Assembly: GCA_035934555.1 (NCBI GenBank)
Contig: DASYXT010000046.1
Span: 79,974-143,973, forward strand
DNA length: 64,000 bases
Reading direction: 5' to 3'
Source of the DNA: DASYXT01 sp035934555
GTDB lineage: Bacteria > Verrucomicrobiota > Verrucomicrobiia > Limisphaerales > UBA8199
Each line of letters opens with the position of its first letter. Positions within the stretch are counted from its first letter, which is position 1. A program made the translations under genes and the position numbers. A model generated the notes under the pieces. That model ran no database searches. It was given only the letters and a program-made list of their open reading frames with translations, and was not told the DNA's origin. Shown here piece after piece: positions 36,110 to 51,304 of the stretch.

Positions 36110-37783
36110 TCATGGCGGACTTTTTATGCGATCCTCAGCCCGGACCTCTCGGGTTGTGTCGTCCGCAGCGGGCAGCTCGACCCAAAATTGGCTGCCTTGG
36201 CCGACCTGGGATTCCACCCCCGCTTGGCCGCTCATGCGTTCGGCGCCCTTGCGCACGATCGCCAGACCGATTCCCGTGCCCGGGTAGCTTTCGTTCCGGT
36301 GCACGCGCTGGAAAAGGCCAAAGATCTTTTCGTGCTGGTCGGGGGCGACACCGATGCCATTGTCCTTTATCCACAGGCGGACGCGGGGGAAGGCCGAGGA
36401 CAAATCGAACGACTGGCCATCAGCTTCAACCCGCGCGCTCCGCCTTGAGCCGTCAATACCTTTTCGCTCTTCGGTCCAAACACGCACATGGGGGCGGGTG
36501 CCCGGGGGAACAAATTTGAGGGCATTAGTGATGAGATTGGACAGCATTCGTTTGAGCGTGGCCGGGTGCGCATTGACAGATACCAAAGGTTCTTGAACCT
36601 CAAGTTGGGCGGCTTTGGCCTCGATGTCCGCCGCCAGGGAATCGAGGACCTCGGCGACCACGGGCTCCAGGCGCAGGGGCGCCAGCGGCAGGTCAATCTG
36701 GCCCAAGCGGCTATATTCCAAAAGGTCAGCCAGCAATTGATCCATGTAGGCGGCAGAACGAACCAAGCGGGCGGCGTAATCCTGTCCCGCCGCAGGCAAT
36801 GCCGAACCGCATTCCGTCTGCAGCATTTCGGCAAAACCTTGAATCGAACGCAGGGGTGCGCGCAAATCGTGGGAAATGGAGTAGCTAAAAGACTCCAACT
36901 CGCGGTTGACGGCAGTGACTTCGTTGACCCGCGCCTGCAACTTGCAGTTGAGCGATCGGATTTGCTCATCTGCCAGGCGGCGCTCGGTGGTATCGCGAGC
37001 AAAAATATAGATAAGCAGCTCGGCCGCAAAAGGCGCTGCGGTCCAGCCGAGCCATTTGTATTGGCCGTCTTTGCAGGCGAAGCGCTGCTCGAAATAGGTA
37101 ATGGCGCTACCCTGCTTGAGAGTTTCCAGTTGCTTTAAAGTTGGCGCGCGGTCTTCCGGGTGAGCAAAGTGGAGGAAGGTCTGACTCCTGAGCTCCTCCT
37201 CGTTCCACCCGAGGATCTTCTCCCAGGCCGGATTGGTCTGCTTGAAATAGCCGTCAAAACCGACGACTGCCAAGAGGTCAATCGAGAGCACAAAGAACAG
37301 GTTGCGTTTGGTCTCGGCTTCGAGCTTTTCTTGAGCCTTGTCCAGTTCGTGCTGATGCTGTGCTTCAGTGATGAGCCGCAGTTCCTCTGATTTTTTGTAA
37401 AGCTGCACAAAGACGCTAACTTTGGTGCGGAGGATCTCCGGAATGATCGGAGTTTGGATAAAATCCACCGCACCCAACGAGTAACTGCGGGTGACCTGTT
37501 CGTCGTCCTGGCCATAGGCGGTGATAAATATGATGGGCGTGGTACGCGAGCGGCCGCGTTGGCGTATCAGTGAAGCGGTTTCAAATCCATCCAGACTCGG
37601 CATATGCACATCGAGCAGGACCACGGCGAACTCATGATGGAGGAGTTGGCGCAGGGCTTCTTCCCCCGAACGGGCGAGCACCAGGTTCTCCTGCAACGGA
37701 TCGAGCACGGTCGCCAGGGCGATGAGTTGGTCGGGTCGGTCGTTGACGAGCAATACGCTGGCTCTGGGTTCAGGTTTTATCAC
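36110..37783 (-). CDS. Receiver-PAS histidine kinase
   Basis: The product has 557 residues: an N-terminal receiver (Asp in VVLLDVHMPSLDGF; switch Thr in FITAYG), a helical linker (about 135-160), PAS (VVGFDGYFKQTNPAWEKILG), HisKA with SYSISHDLRAPLRSI, as in phytochrome-type kinases, and HATPase (NLITNALKF, DNGIGV, GTGIGLAIV). No membrane segment is visible. The GTG at 37783 overlaps the cheR stop (GTGA), which I prefer over an upstream GTG at 37816. It is last in the three-gene signalling operon and may receive phosphate from the large hybrid kinase. Confidence 0.88.
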   Translation of the reverse strand: MIKPEPRASVLLVNDRPDQLIALATVLDPLQENLVLARSGEEALRQLLHHEFAVVLLDVHMPSLDGFETASLIRQRGRSRTTPIIFITAYGQDDEQVTRSYSLGAVDFIQTPIIPEILRTKVSVFVQLYKKSEELRLITEAQHQHELDKAQEKLEAETKRNLFFVLSIDLLAVVGFDGYFKQTNPAWEKILGWNEEELRSQTFLHFAHPEDRAPTLKQLETLKQGSAITYFEQRFACKDGQYKWLGWTAAPFAAELLIYIFARDTTERRLADEQIRSLNCKLQARVNEVTAVNRELESFSYSISHDLRAPLRSIQGFAEMLQTECGSALPAAGQDYAARLVRSAAYMDQLLADLLEYSRLGQIDLPLAPLRLEPVVAEVLDSLAADIEAKAAQLEVQEPLVSVNAHPATLKRMLSNLITNALKFVPPGTRPHVRVWTEERKGIDGSRRSARVEADGQSFDLSSAFPRVRLWIKDNGIGVAPDQHEKIFGLFQRVHRNESYPGTGIGLAIVRKGAERMSGQAGVESQVGQGSQFWVELPAADDTTREVRAEDRIKSPP

Positions 37784-38693
37784 GCGATCCTCCGATACAA
37801 TTTGTTGTCCCCGCACAGCTCCTGATAGGCATGTTCGTACGGAGAGAAGTGGAGCGATTCCTGGCTACCGAGAGCCAGGACGCCGAACACGGCCAGGCTG
37901 CGGTAAAAGAGTTCGTGCACCCGCCCCTGGAGGGACTTGCTGAAATAGATCAACACGTTCCGGCAAAAGATCAGGTTAAACTCGTTAAAGGAACTATCGC
38001 TCGCCAGGTTATGTTGCGCGAAGACGATATTACGGCGCAAGGCGGGGGTGAAGATCGCCCCGTTTTTCGTGAGGGTGTAGTATTCCGAAAGCTCTTGGCG
38101 ACCGCCGGACTGCCGGTAGCGGGCGCCGGCGGCTTCGAGGCCTTCCAGCGGCAAGAGGCCGGTCCTGGCTTGTTCCAGGGCGATTGTATTTATGTCGGTG
38201 GCGTAAATGCGGCAGCGGTCATAAAGGCCCTCCTCCTGGAGGAGGATGGCGGTGGAAAAAACTTCCTCGCCCGTAGCGCAACCAGCATGCCAAATGCGAA
38301 TAAAAGGATAAGTGTGCAACCGGGGCAGAACCTGCTGGCCCAGGGCCTGGTAAAACTCAGGCCGGCGAAACAGCGACGTGACATTAATACAAAGGGCTTG
38401 GATGAGGCGGGCCAGGCAGTCGGGATCGTGTAGCGCCTTTTCCTGAAAGCCCGAGATAGTGCGCAGGCGTTCAGCGCGGACGCATTGCCAAACGCGCCGC
38501 CGCAGCATAGGCGCGAGGTAACTGCGGAAATCGTAGCCGGCGAGCGCATAGACGGCCTCGAGCAGGAGATGCATTTCCAAATCCTCGACCTTCTTATCGC
38601 CGGCTGAAGGGGGCTGGCCAAGGCATTCCGGGATTGTCCCGCCGGGCCGGGTTTGCAAGTCGGGTGATCTGGAGCCGCTGGCTGGTTCGAATG

Positions 38694-38697
<4 letters not shown>
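37780..38697 (-). CDS. CheR-type methyltransferase
   Basis: S-adenosylmethionine-dependent protein-glutamate methyltransferase of about 305 residues. The N-terminal CheR helices are followed by the SAM-binding fold with WHAGCATGEEVFSTAI, TDINTIALEQA and FNLIFCRNVLIYFSK. Residues are consistent with an active enzyme. The ATG at 38697 overlaps the stop of the hybrid kinase gene as ATGA. No CheB or chemoreceptor gene is nearby, so its target is unclear. It may be a cytoplasmic signalling protein. Confidence 0.9.
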
Positions 38698-44570
<5,873 letters not shown>

Positions 44571-44899
44571 ATCGAGCTACGGGGTCAAAGTGCCATGCAC
44601 TGCATACGATCTGTATTGGCCTTCTCCTCAACCTGGCTGAATGCCTTACCTCACCTGAGGGCACCCGCTTAGGCCCTGTTTTACTCAACGGCGCTGGTAC
44701 CTTGTTGAAGGAAGCAAGACTTCCGTCCGCAGTTTATGTAACCCACGATCTCGTAGGCGACAACCCCATGGCCAATCTTAAATAAAGAAGTTTTACGCGT
44801 GCACAGTCTGACAGGAGGCGGACCTGAGCGATCGCGGATAATGCCGTAAGGCGCAGAGCAGGCACCTTTTTGCTCTGTGAAGAAGACAGGAATTCAACC
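44571..44899. other. Intergenic region between hybrid kinase and ftsH
   Basis: Both flanking genes are on the minus strand. No protein gene is credible here (an apparent plus-strand frame at 44465-44785 overlaps the kinase start). It should hold the promoter of the kinase-cheR-kinase operon, but I see no confident promoter boxes. A hairpin (44854-44860 with 44871-44877) lies next to the ftsH stop. Confidence 0.5.
44854..44877 (-). terminator. Hairpin downstream of ftsH
   Basis: CAGAGCA (44854-44860) and TGCTCTG (44871-44877) form a perfect 7-bp stem with a 10-nt loop, 22 nt beyond the ftsH stop codon on the minus strand. No T-run follows on that strand, so it may be a transcript 3-prime end or an attenuator-like structure rather than a classical terminator. 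Confidence 0.4.
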
Positions 44900-46978
44900 T
44901 CACTTCAGGTCCGCAGAACGGGTCGAGGGTGGGACGGTTATTCCTGCGGACATAGCTGGAGGGGCCACTTCGATGGGCCGGCCGGGGCGGTCCTGGTCCT
45001 GGTCTGAGGTGCGGCCAATCAGGCGTTTGAAGGCGGCGCCATCGATGGTCTCGCGTCGGAGCAATTCCGAAGCCACCAACTCCAATTGTTCGCGATGCGC
45101 TTCGAGAATCCCCTTCGCCTCGGTGTAAGAATTTTCGAGGATTGTTTTCACCTCCAGATCGATCTCTTCGGCCGTGCGCTCGCTGCAGTCGCGCTGGAAG
45201 GCGCCATCACCCCCGGTAAGCAACGCGCCATTCTGACGCTGGGCGCAGCGGACCAATCCGACGGAGTCGCTCATGCCGAAGATGCAGACCATTTGGCGAG
45301 CGAGGGCGGTGGCGTGTTCGAGATCGTTTTCTGCGCCAGTTGTCACTTCGTGGAAAACGACTTCCTCGGCGGCACGGCCGCCGAGCATGCCGCGAATCCG
45401 GTCCAGCAGTTGCGAGCGAGTCATGAGGAACTGGTCGTCATGGGGCAATTGCATGGTATAGCCAAGGGCGGCGCGGCCGCGGGGAATGATGCTGATTTTG
45501 TGCACCGGGTCGGCTTCTTTGCTGTAGGCAGCGACCAACGCATGGCCGGTTTCGTGATACGCCACTCGTTGCTTTTCCTGTTCCTTGAGGCGGCGGCTCT
45601 TGCGCTCAGGACCGGCGACGACTTTCTCGACAGCATCTTCGAGGTCAATTTGAGCGATTTCGTGAGCGTGCCGGCGCGCAGCGAGTAGCGCGGCTTCATT
45701 GACGGCATTGGCAAGGTCCGCCCCCGAGAACCCCGGGGTGGCCTGGGCAATTTTGCGCAGATCCACGTCCGGCCCGAGGGGCTTGCCCCGGACATGGACC
45801 TTGAGGATGGCGCGGCGTCCGTCGATATCCGGCGCATCAACGACGACCTGGCGATCGAAGCGGCCCGGGCGGAGCAGGGCACGGTCGAGCACGTCCGGGC
45901 GGTTGGTGGCCGCCAGCACTATCACGCCGGCATTGGCAGCGAAGCCGTCCATCTCGACGAGCAACTGGTTAAGGGTTTGCTCACGTTCGTCATTGACCGC
46001 GCCGACATGTACGCCGCGTTGGCGGCCGATCGCGTCGAGCTCGTCAATGAAGACAATACAAGGCGCCTTGGCTTTCGCTTGTTGGAACAGGTCGCGGACG
46101 CGTGCGGCACCGACCCCGACAAACATCTCGACAAAGTCGCTGCCGCTCAGGGAGAAGAAGGGGACGCGCGCCTCGCCGGCGACCGCCTTGGCCAGGAGGG
46201 TTTTGCCCGTGCCGGGCGGGCCTATGAGCAGCACACCTTTCGGGATCGCCGCGCCGATGGACTTATAGCGCTCCGGGTGCTTGAGAAAATCAACCACTTC
46301 CTCCAACTCGTATTTGGCTTCCTCGCACCCAGCTACATCGGCGAAGGTCACACCGGTTTCTTTCTCCGGAACGAGCCGGGCTTTGCTCTTGCCGAAGCTA
46401 AGGATGGATTCTCCCGCGCCGCCGAGCCGCCGGCCGATGTACGTCCACAGCAGAACCATTAGGCCCAATGGGACAATCCAGTTAAGCAGGATCGGGGACA
46501 ACATGCTCGGGCGTTCGCCGCGGTATTTCACCCCTTCGCCCTGCAGTTCGTTGACCAGGTTGGGGTCATCGACGCGCACGGTGCGAAAGAGAATCGGCTT
46601 GACGGCGCTGGCCTTCCTGGCGGCGGCATTGGTGGAGCCGGCCGCAGTGGAGTTTGTTTCAGCCGCGTGCGCCGAGGTTGCCGGAGGTGCGTGCTCGGTT
46701 ACGCCTGCGGCGTTGGTTGAGGTGGCGGGATTGGGCGTGATGGGCAGGATTTCGCCCTGGATTTCGTCATCGCGTACAACGCAAGAAACCACCTCGTGCT
46801 TTTGAAGATAACTTTTGAACTCACTATAAGGGATGTTGCGATAGGAAAGCTGTGAGAAGGAACTTTGCCAGATCCACAGGATAATCAGCATTACTGGAAG
46901 GTACCAAAGTGGCGAACTCCACTTGGGAGCTTTAGGGCGTTGTTCTCCGGCGGGAGGTGGTGGGTCGCGGCGGTCCAT
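44900..46978 (-). CDS. ftsH: ATP-dependent zinc metalloprotease FtsH
   Basis: Membrane-bound AAA+ protease that degrades damaged membrane proteins and regulators. The product has 692 residues: TM1 (about 23-41), a periplasmic region, TM2 (about 161-181), AAA domain with Walker A GPPGTGKT (253-260), Walker B IVFIDELDAIG, SRH ATNRPDVLDRALLRPGRFDR, and the protease domain with HETGH (zinc). The periplasmic region has an unusual low-complexity insert of about 40 residues rich in Ala, Thr, Asn and Ser (about 84-126). It starts 18 nt after htrA and is the last gene of an hsp20-htrA-ftsH operon. Confidence 0.96.
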   Translation of the reverse strand: MDRRDPPPPAGEQRPKAPKWSSPLWYLPVMLIILWIWQSSFSQLSYRNIPYSEFKSYLQKHEVVSCVVRDDEIQGEILPITPNPATSTNAAGVTEHAPPATSAHAAETNSTAAGSTNAAARKASAVKPILFRTVRVDDPNLVNELQGEGVKYRGERPSMLSPILLNWIVPLGLMVLLWTYIGRRLGGAGESILSFGKSKARLVPEKETGVTFADVAGCEEAKYELEEVVDFLKHPERYKSIGAAIPKGVLLIGPPGTGKTLLAKAVAGEARVPFFSLSGSDFVEMFVGVGAARVRDLFQQAKAKAPCIVFIDELDAIGRQRGVHVGAVNDEREQTLNQLLVEMDGFAANAGVIVLAATNRPDVLDRALLRPGRFDRQVVVDAPDIDGRRAILKVHVRGKPLGPDVDLRKIAQATPGFSGADLANAVNEAALLAARRHAHEIAQIDLEDAVEKVVAGPERKSRRLKEQEKQRVAYHETGHALVAAYSKEADPVHKISIIPRGRAALGYTMQLPHDDQFLMTRSQLLDRIRGMLGGRAAEEVVFHEVTTGAENDLEHATALARQMVCIFGMSDSVGLVRCAQRQNGALLTGGDGAFQRDCSERTAEEIDLEVKTILENSYTEAKGILEAHREQLELVASELLRRETIDGAAFKRLIGRTSDQDQDRPGRPIEVAPPAMSAGITVPPSTRSADLK

Positions 46979-46996
46979 TAAAAGGTTAGCTCGCTT

Positions 46997-48550
46997 TCAT
47001 TTCGCCGAATTCGAGTTCTGCACGACGATATAGCGCGTGCCATTGACCCCGCCATTCTGGCTCCAAACGCGCAACAGGACGTGCTGGCTCTTGACTTCCT
47101 GGCTCAGTTTGACGGCGTCTTCGGCATTTTGGACCGGATGACGATCGATTTCGACGATGACATCTCCTTGGCTTAGGCCGGCTTCAGCGGCTGTGGAGGC
47201 GGGGTCAACGCTCACCACCAATGCGCCGTGGACATTAGCGGGGATATGGAATTGCTGTCGAGCCGCCGCATCGAGGTCGGTAACCTGGACGCCTTGCAGC
47301 GCGTCCATGTTGTCGTCCGTGCCGCCCTGGTTTTCGGAGTTGCTATCGTTATTGCTGGCGAAGGCGTTTCGCGGTAATTGCCCCAAAACGGCGGTGAGCT
47401 TTTGCTCGGCGGGCCGGCCGTGCTCAGGGCTGCGTAGGACATCCAGAGTCACCCGGGTTCCGGGTGGCGTCTCGGCAACCAGGAGCTGCAGTTTGGAAGG
47501 ATCGGTGACCTTCTTGCCGTTGAACCCAAGGATCACATCGCCATCCCGCAAGCCTGCCTTGGCCGCAGGGCCGTCAGGTTGAACCCCACCGACAAGCACT
47601 CCGCTGCTCTCGTCGGAAAGATTTAATTCCTTGGCCAGGTCTGGCGTCAGCGCCTGGATATTGATACCTAGGAACCCACGGACGACTTTGCCGTGCTCGA
47701 TCAGTTGTTCCATCACGGTGCGCGCGATGTTGATCGGCACAGCGAAACCGATGCCTTGAAAGCCGCCGCTACGGCTGACGATCATGGTGTTAAGCCCGAC
47801 CAGCCGGCCCTCGACATCGACGAGCGCGCCGCCGGAATTGCCGGGATTGATCGCCGCATCCGTCTGGATAAAGTCTTCGTAACCACCCATGCCGAGGCCG
47901 CCGCGCCCCAGAGCGCTAATGATGCCCATCGTCACCGTCTGGCCCACGGCAAAGGGGTTCCCCACGGCGAGCACCATATCGCCCACCTCAAGTTTGTCGC
48001 TGTCACCGAGCGTAATGGCCGGCAGCGGCTTTTTTGTATCAATCTTCAACACGGCGACGTCGGTTGGCGCGTCGCCGCCAATGACTTTAGCCGTGAACTC
48101 TTTTTCTTCGCCGTCGGCGAGCGCGACCTTGATGCTCTGGGCGCCCTGCACGACGTGATTAGCGGTCAGGATGTAGCCGTCAGGGGAAATGACGACACCC
48201 GAACCGAGGCTCTCGGCCTTTTCGGTGCGCGGCTGGTCTTGCTGGCCGAACTGGTTGCCAAAGAAACGCCGAAAGAACGGGTCGTTTAACATTGGGTTGG
48301 CCTGATGTTTCACAGTCATGGTCGAATAAATATTGACGACCGTGGGCTGAATGGCCTTGACGATCGGGGCAAAGCTGATCGGAGCTCGCGCCTGGCGATT
48401 AATCGGGGTGTCCTGGGTTTTGAGCTGAGGCAGGGCATGGGCGCGAGCGTTGGTTTGGGCGGCAATACTCGATGGAAGACAACCCAAACACAGCATGGCC
48501 AGAGTGCAGAGTAACGTTAAGGCGCCCCTCAAGTTCGAACGTGATTTCAT
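46997..48550 (-). CDS. htrA: Periplasmic serine protease/chaperone HtrA (DegP/DegQ family)
   Basis: The product has about 517 residues from the ATG at 48550, with a signal peptide ending near SSIAAQ. Trypsin-like catalytic residues are visible: His in TANHVVQG, Asp in TDVAVLKID and Ser in GNSGGALVD. Two PDZ domains follow (about 300-385 and 425-510; GVLVGGVQPDGPAAKAGLRDGDVI and ALVVSVDPASTAAEAGLSQGDVI). It refolds or degrades misfolded envelope proteins. It lies between hsp20 (44-nt gap) and ftsH (18-nt gap). The frame is open to 48598, but the signal peptide fits the ATG at 48550. Confidence 0.95.
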   Translation of the reverse strand: MKSRSNLRGALTLLCTLAMLCLGCLPSSIAAQTNARAHALPQLKTQDTPINRQARAPISFAPIVKAIQPTVVNIYSTMTVKHQANPMLNDPFFRRFFGNQFGQQDQPRTEKAESLGSGVVISPDGYILTANHVVQGAQSIKVALADGEEKEFTAKVIGGDAPTDVAVLKIDTKKPLPAITLGDSDKLEVGDMVLAVGNPFAVGQTVTMGIISALGRGGLGMGGYEDFIQTDAAINPGNSGGALVDVEGRLVGLNTMIVSRSGGFQGIGFAVPINIARTVMEQLIEHGKVVRGFLGINIQALTPDLAKELNLSDESSGVLVGGVQPDGPAAKAGLRDGDVILGFNGKKVTDPSKLQLLVAETPPGTRVTLDVLRSPEHGRPAEQKLTAVLGQLPRNAFASNNDSNSENQGGTDDNMDALQGVQVTDLDAAARQQFHIPANVHGALVVSVDPASTAAEAGLSQGDVIVEIDRHPVQNAEDAVKLSQEVKSQHVLLRVWSQNGGVNGTRYIVVQNSNSAK

Positions 48551-48594
48551 GATTCTATTTTCCCTCTCAATTCCCATTAACTTTCTTTTTTCTC

Positions 48595-49044
48595 TCAATC
48601 GACTTTCACTTCGATTTGCTTTGGTTTGGCGGATTCGCTCTTGGGTAGGTGTACCTGAAGCAATCCGTCCTTGAACTCCGCCCGTACCTTTGCCGCATTG
48701 GCGCCCTGAGGTAACCCGAAGCTACGAGTGAAACTGCCGTAGGAGCGTTCGACCCGATGATAGCGTTGCTTCTTTTCCTCTTTCTCGGATTTCCGCTCGC
48801 CGTGGAGGGTCAGCACACCATTTTCGACGGTCACATGAACGTCCTCTTTGCGAACCTCGGGCAATTCCGCTTTGACGCAGAATTCCTTCTCATCCTCGAC
48901 AATATCAACCGCAGGCATCCATGGGGCGGGCGATGTGGTATCTCCGCGGCGGCCCATGAGCGACCCGAGGCGTTCAGAAAACTCATTTAACTCCCGGAAT
49001 GGATCCCAATCCCTGAACGGATCCCATTTTTGCAGACCATTCAT
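48595..49044 (-). CDS. Small heat shock protein, Hsp20/alpha-crystallin family
   Basis: The product has 149 residues. An N-terminal helical arm (MNGLQKWDPFRDWDPFRELNEF) is followed by the alpha-crystallin domain (PAVDIVEDEKEFCVKAELP to FKDGLLQVHLPK, with the GLL-type core) and a C-terminal IEVKVD tail that matches the usual I-x-I/V motif loosely. Holdase chaperone that keeps unfolded proteins soluble. The ATG at 49044 follows AGGAAAGGGTG. It is the first gene of the operon and is preceded by a promoter with a LexA-like operator. Confidence 0.95.
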   Translation of the reverse strand: MNGLQKWDPFRDWDPFRELNEFSERLGSLMGRRGDTTSPAPWMPAVDIVEDEKEFCVKAELPEVRKEDVHVTVENGVLTLHGERKSEKEEKKQRYHRVERSYGSFTRSFGLPQGANAAKVRAEFKDGLLQVHLPKSESAKPKQIEVKVD

Positions 49045-49173
49045 ACTTTCACCCTTTCCTGGCGGAATCAAAAGTTGTCAGCCGCAGAGAGCTTCCGCCC
49101 GTTGGCCGTCTGCCACCCGGAGGCAGTTTGTGTGCGCTTCTCTGAAGCCGGCAACTCGAATTCCTCCACCGAG

Positions 49174-49201
49174 AATGTTCCATTGAACACTAATTTGTCA
49201 A
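49174..49201 (-). promoter_or_regulatory. Candidate sigma-70 promoter of hsp20-htrA-ftsH
   Basis: On the minus strand an exact TTGACA (-35, 49201-49196) is followed after 16 nt by AACATT (-10, 49179-49174). The -35 box is a perfect consensus and the -10 matches at three of six positions. It is about 130 nt upstream of the hsp20 ATG. The palindrome TGTTC-N4-GAACA lies in the spacer and -10. Confidence 0.5.
49176..49189. promoter_or_regulatory. LexA-box-like palindrome TGTTC-N4-GAACA
   Basis: TGTTCCATTGAACA is a perfect 14-bp palindrome with a 4-nt centre. It equals the LexA operator known for Verrucomicrobia. It overlaps the spacer and -10 of the candidate hsp20 promoter, the right place for repression. 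A match of ten fixed bases is expected by chance about 0.06 times in 64 kb at even base composition. Confidence 0.6.
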
Positions 49202-49361
49202 AGAGCGCGAAGGGGGCAGTAATCAGTATTCAGCGGTAGGCAATAATCAGTAATTCAACGAATTGGCATTCAGCAAATCAGCCTTCAATGGGGGCAGCCA
49301 GAACCAGAGGCTCAGCCGGAGGGCGAGCCTGGGTTTGACAGTATAGGGCAATTGTTGTCAG

Positions 49362-51095
49362 ATGCTGACTGGAGAAGCCAAAACGGCCTCTGGTATGAAA
49401 ACACACAATCAACGCGGTGCGCGGGCGGCGGTGCTCCGGCATTTTCGTCGCCATTATCACGGAAATCTGGGTTGGGGATGGGGTGAACTCGCCTGTATCA
49501 TTGGATTGTTGCTTTTGTGGGAGCCGGGCGCCGAGGCTGCGGGACGGCTGCCGGTTGTGCCGAAGTGGACTCGGTTCGAGCACACTTTCCACAGCAGCCG
49601 CGAATACACCAACGCTCTGCAGGACGCAACTTTGACCGTGCGGTTTATTTCGCCTCTGGGTGAGACGTCAGAAGCGTACGGCTTTTGGGATGGTGGCCGA
49701 GATTGGCGTGTGCGTTTTTCGCCCGACGAGCCGGGTATGTGGAAGTTTAGCTCGATTTGTTCGGATCCCGGCAATGCTGGGCTGAACGGGAAGACCGGAG
49801 CGTTCCTGTGTACCTCCCCGTTAGTAATAACTCCCTTTCACAAACATGGCCGTGTCGTTGTCGCGCCGGACCAGCAGCATTTTGAATACGCCGACGGCAC
49901 GCCCTTTTTCTGGATGGCCGATGCTGTTTGGAACGGCCCCCGGCAAGCGCGGCCAAAGGACTGGGAACGTTATGTCCAGGTCCGCGCATCTGAGGGGTTC
50001 GACGTCGCGGAATGGAGCGCGGCCCCTGGAGCCAATGATTTAGGCGAATCGGCTTTGGGCGGGTTTCCGGACCGTGTGAGCATCAATCCGCGCGTGTTTC
50101 AGCGGTTGGACACGAGGCTCGACGCGCTCAGCCGCGTCGGCATGCTCAGCGCTATTGCGCCGTTGACCGAGACCGGCGTGCTCGGGGAACCCCGATTGAC
50201 CGAAGAGCAGGCGGTGTTGGTCTGGCGGTATGCGTTGGCGCGTTGGGGCGCTGACCCGGTGGTCTGGCTCGTGAATTTTGAGGTCGGCACCAACGCCCAG
50301 GCGCTTGAACGTTGGCAGCGGATAGGCCAGACCGTCTTCACTCGGGTTCCGCATACCCCTGTGGTCCTGCGGTTGAACGAGTTCACGGATGCAGCGTTCA
50401 GCTCCGTCCCGCTCTGGGTGGATGCCCTCGCCGTCGAACCGATTGCGCAATTGGACTCGACCAGTCTGAGCCGGACGTTCAAAAGCTCGCTGCCCAAGAC
50501 CGTGCGGCGTCACTGGCCTGTGCTGAGCATGTTGCCAATCGAAAACGGGCGCGCCCCGGCAGGCGCTCGCTACCGCGCCGATGAAGTGCGACGCTCGGCT
50601 TACTGGGATTTGCTCTGGACGGCACCAGCGGCGGGCCTGTGCTATGGCGGCCAAGGGGTCGCACAATGGGACACCAGCTTGCCAGCGCCGGGCCAGAACG
50701 GTGGCCTCCCCTTTTGGGAACGGGCGCTGTTCATGCCTGGGGCAAAGCAGATAAGGTATGTGGATGGTTTGATGAATTCAGTTCCCTTTTGGCGGCTCAT
50801 GCCGGAGCCTCAGGCTGTTGCCGTGCAGCCGGGGGAAGTGACGGCGAAACGCGAGACTCTAGCAGCCGGAACTAGCGACAAGAATTGGTTGGTAGCCTAT
50901 GGGCCGGAGGACCGCAACGTGGAGCTAAAGTTGGACGCGTTACCCAGCTCGCCGGTTATCTCCTGGCTCAACCCGCGAACGGGCCAGATTACCCCCGCCG
51001 TGGCCGTGGTGCTGGCCAACAGCTGCCAGTTTCCCACACCTGAACCGGGGGATTGGGTGCTCTTGGTGCGGCAGGGGCCGGGGAATGGGCAATGA
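49362..51095 (+). CDS. Secreted glycosidase-like protein (DUF5060/DUF4038 architecture)
   Basis: The product has up to 577 residues. A basic N-terminus and a hydrophobic segment (CIIGLLLLWEPGAEA) form a signal peptide. The ATG at 49395 is as likely a start as 49362. The DUF5060 beta domain (about 68-150; WTRFEHTF, then FISPLGETSEAYGFWDGG) precedes a TIM-barrel region with DGTPFFWMADAVW and VVWLVNFEVGTN, as in DUF4038-type hydrolases, and a C-terminal domain with NWLVAYGPEDRNVELKLD and WLNPRTG that resembles a putative collagen-binding module. It probably acts on plant or algal polysaccharide. Specificity is unknown. Confidence 0.8.
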   Translation: MLTGEAKTASGMKTHNQRGARAAVLRHFRRHYHGNLGWGWGELACIIGLLLLWEPGAEAAGRLPVVPKWTRFEHTFHSSREYTNALQDATLTVRFISPLGETSEAYGFWDGGRDWRVRFSPDEPGMWKFSSICSDPGNAGLNGKTGAFLCTSPLVITPFHKHGRVVVAPDQQHFEYADGTPFFWMADAVWNGPRQARPKDWERYVQVRASEGFDVAEWSAAPGANDLGESALGGFPDRVSINPRVFQRLDTRLDALSRVGMLSAIAPLTETGVLGEPRLTEEQAVLVWRYALARWGADPVVWLVNFEVGTNAQALERWQRIGQTVFTRVPHTPVVLRLNEFTDAAFSSVPLWVDALAVEPIAQLDSTSLSRTFKSSLPKTVRRHWPVLSMLPIENGRAPAGARYRADEVRRSAYWDLLWTAPAAGLCYGGQGVAQWDTSLPAPGQNGGLPFWERALFMPGAKQIRYVDGLMNSVPFWRLMPEPQAVAVQPGEVTAKRETLAAGTSDKNWLVAYGPEDRNVELKLDALPSSPVISWLNPRTGQITPAVAVVLANSCQFPTPEPGDWVLLVRQGPGNGQ

Positions 51096-51228
51096 GGGAG
51101 CGCGGAGTTCAGCCTGAGTTCAGTCCGAAGCAACTCTCGAACTCTTAAGCCCGCTGCCATCTTGTCGGGATCCCCATCCTCTCGTCTGTGCTGCGGACGG
51201 AAGTGCGCGCTCCAGGCCCGGTTTGCCG

Positions 51229-51257
51229 CTGGCAATCCGGCGGGAGTGGGGTATAAT
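51229..51257 (+). promoter_or_regulatory. Candidate sigma-70 promoter upstream of the Cys/His-rich exported protein
   Basis: An exact TATAAT (-10) lies at 51252-51257, preceded by CTGGCA (-35, 51229-51234) with a 17-nt spacer. The -35 box matches TTGACA at four of six positions. The start codon of the next gene is about 47 nt downstream of the -10. Confidence 0.6.
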
Positions 51258-51304
51258 CAGTATGATTCACGGAAAACATAAATACTTCTAAAAAGACCAT
51301 ACTT

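Larger units (their letters stand above)
49045..49361. other. Divergent promoter region between hsp20 and the glycosidase
   Basis: This 317-nt stretch separates divergent genes. It contains the TTGACA promoter candidate at 49174-49201 with a palindrome inside it. It also contains short AATCAGTA / ATTCAGC-type direct repeats at about 49217-49285 of unknown meaning. No gene is seen. Confidence 0.6.
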
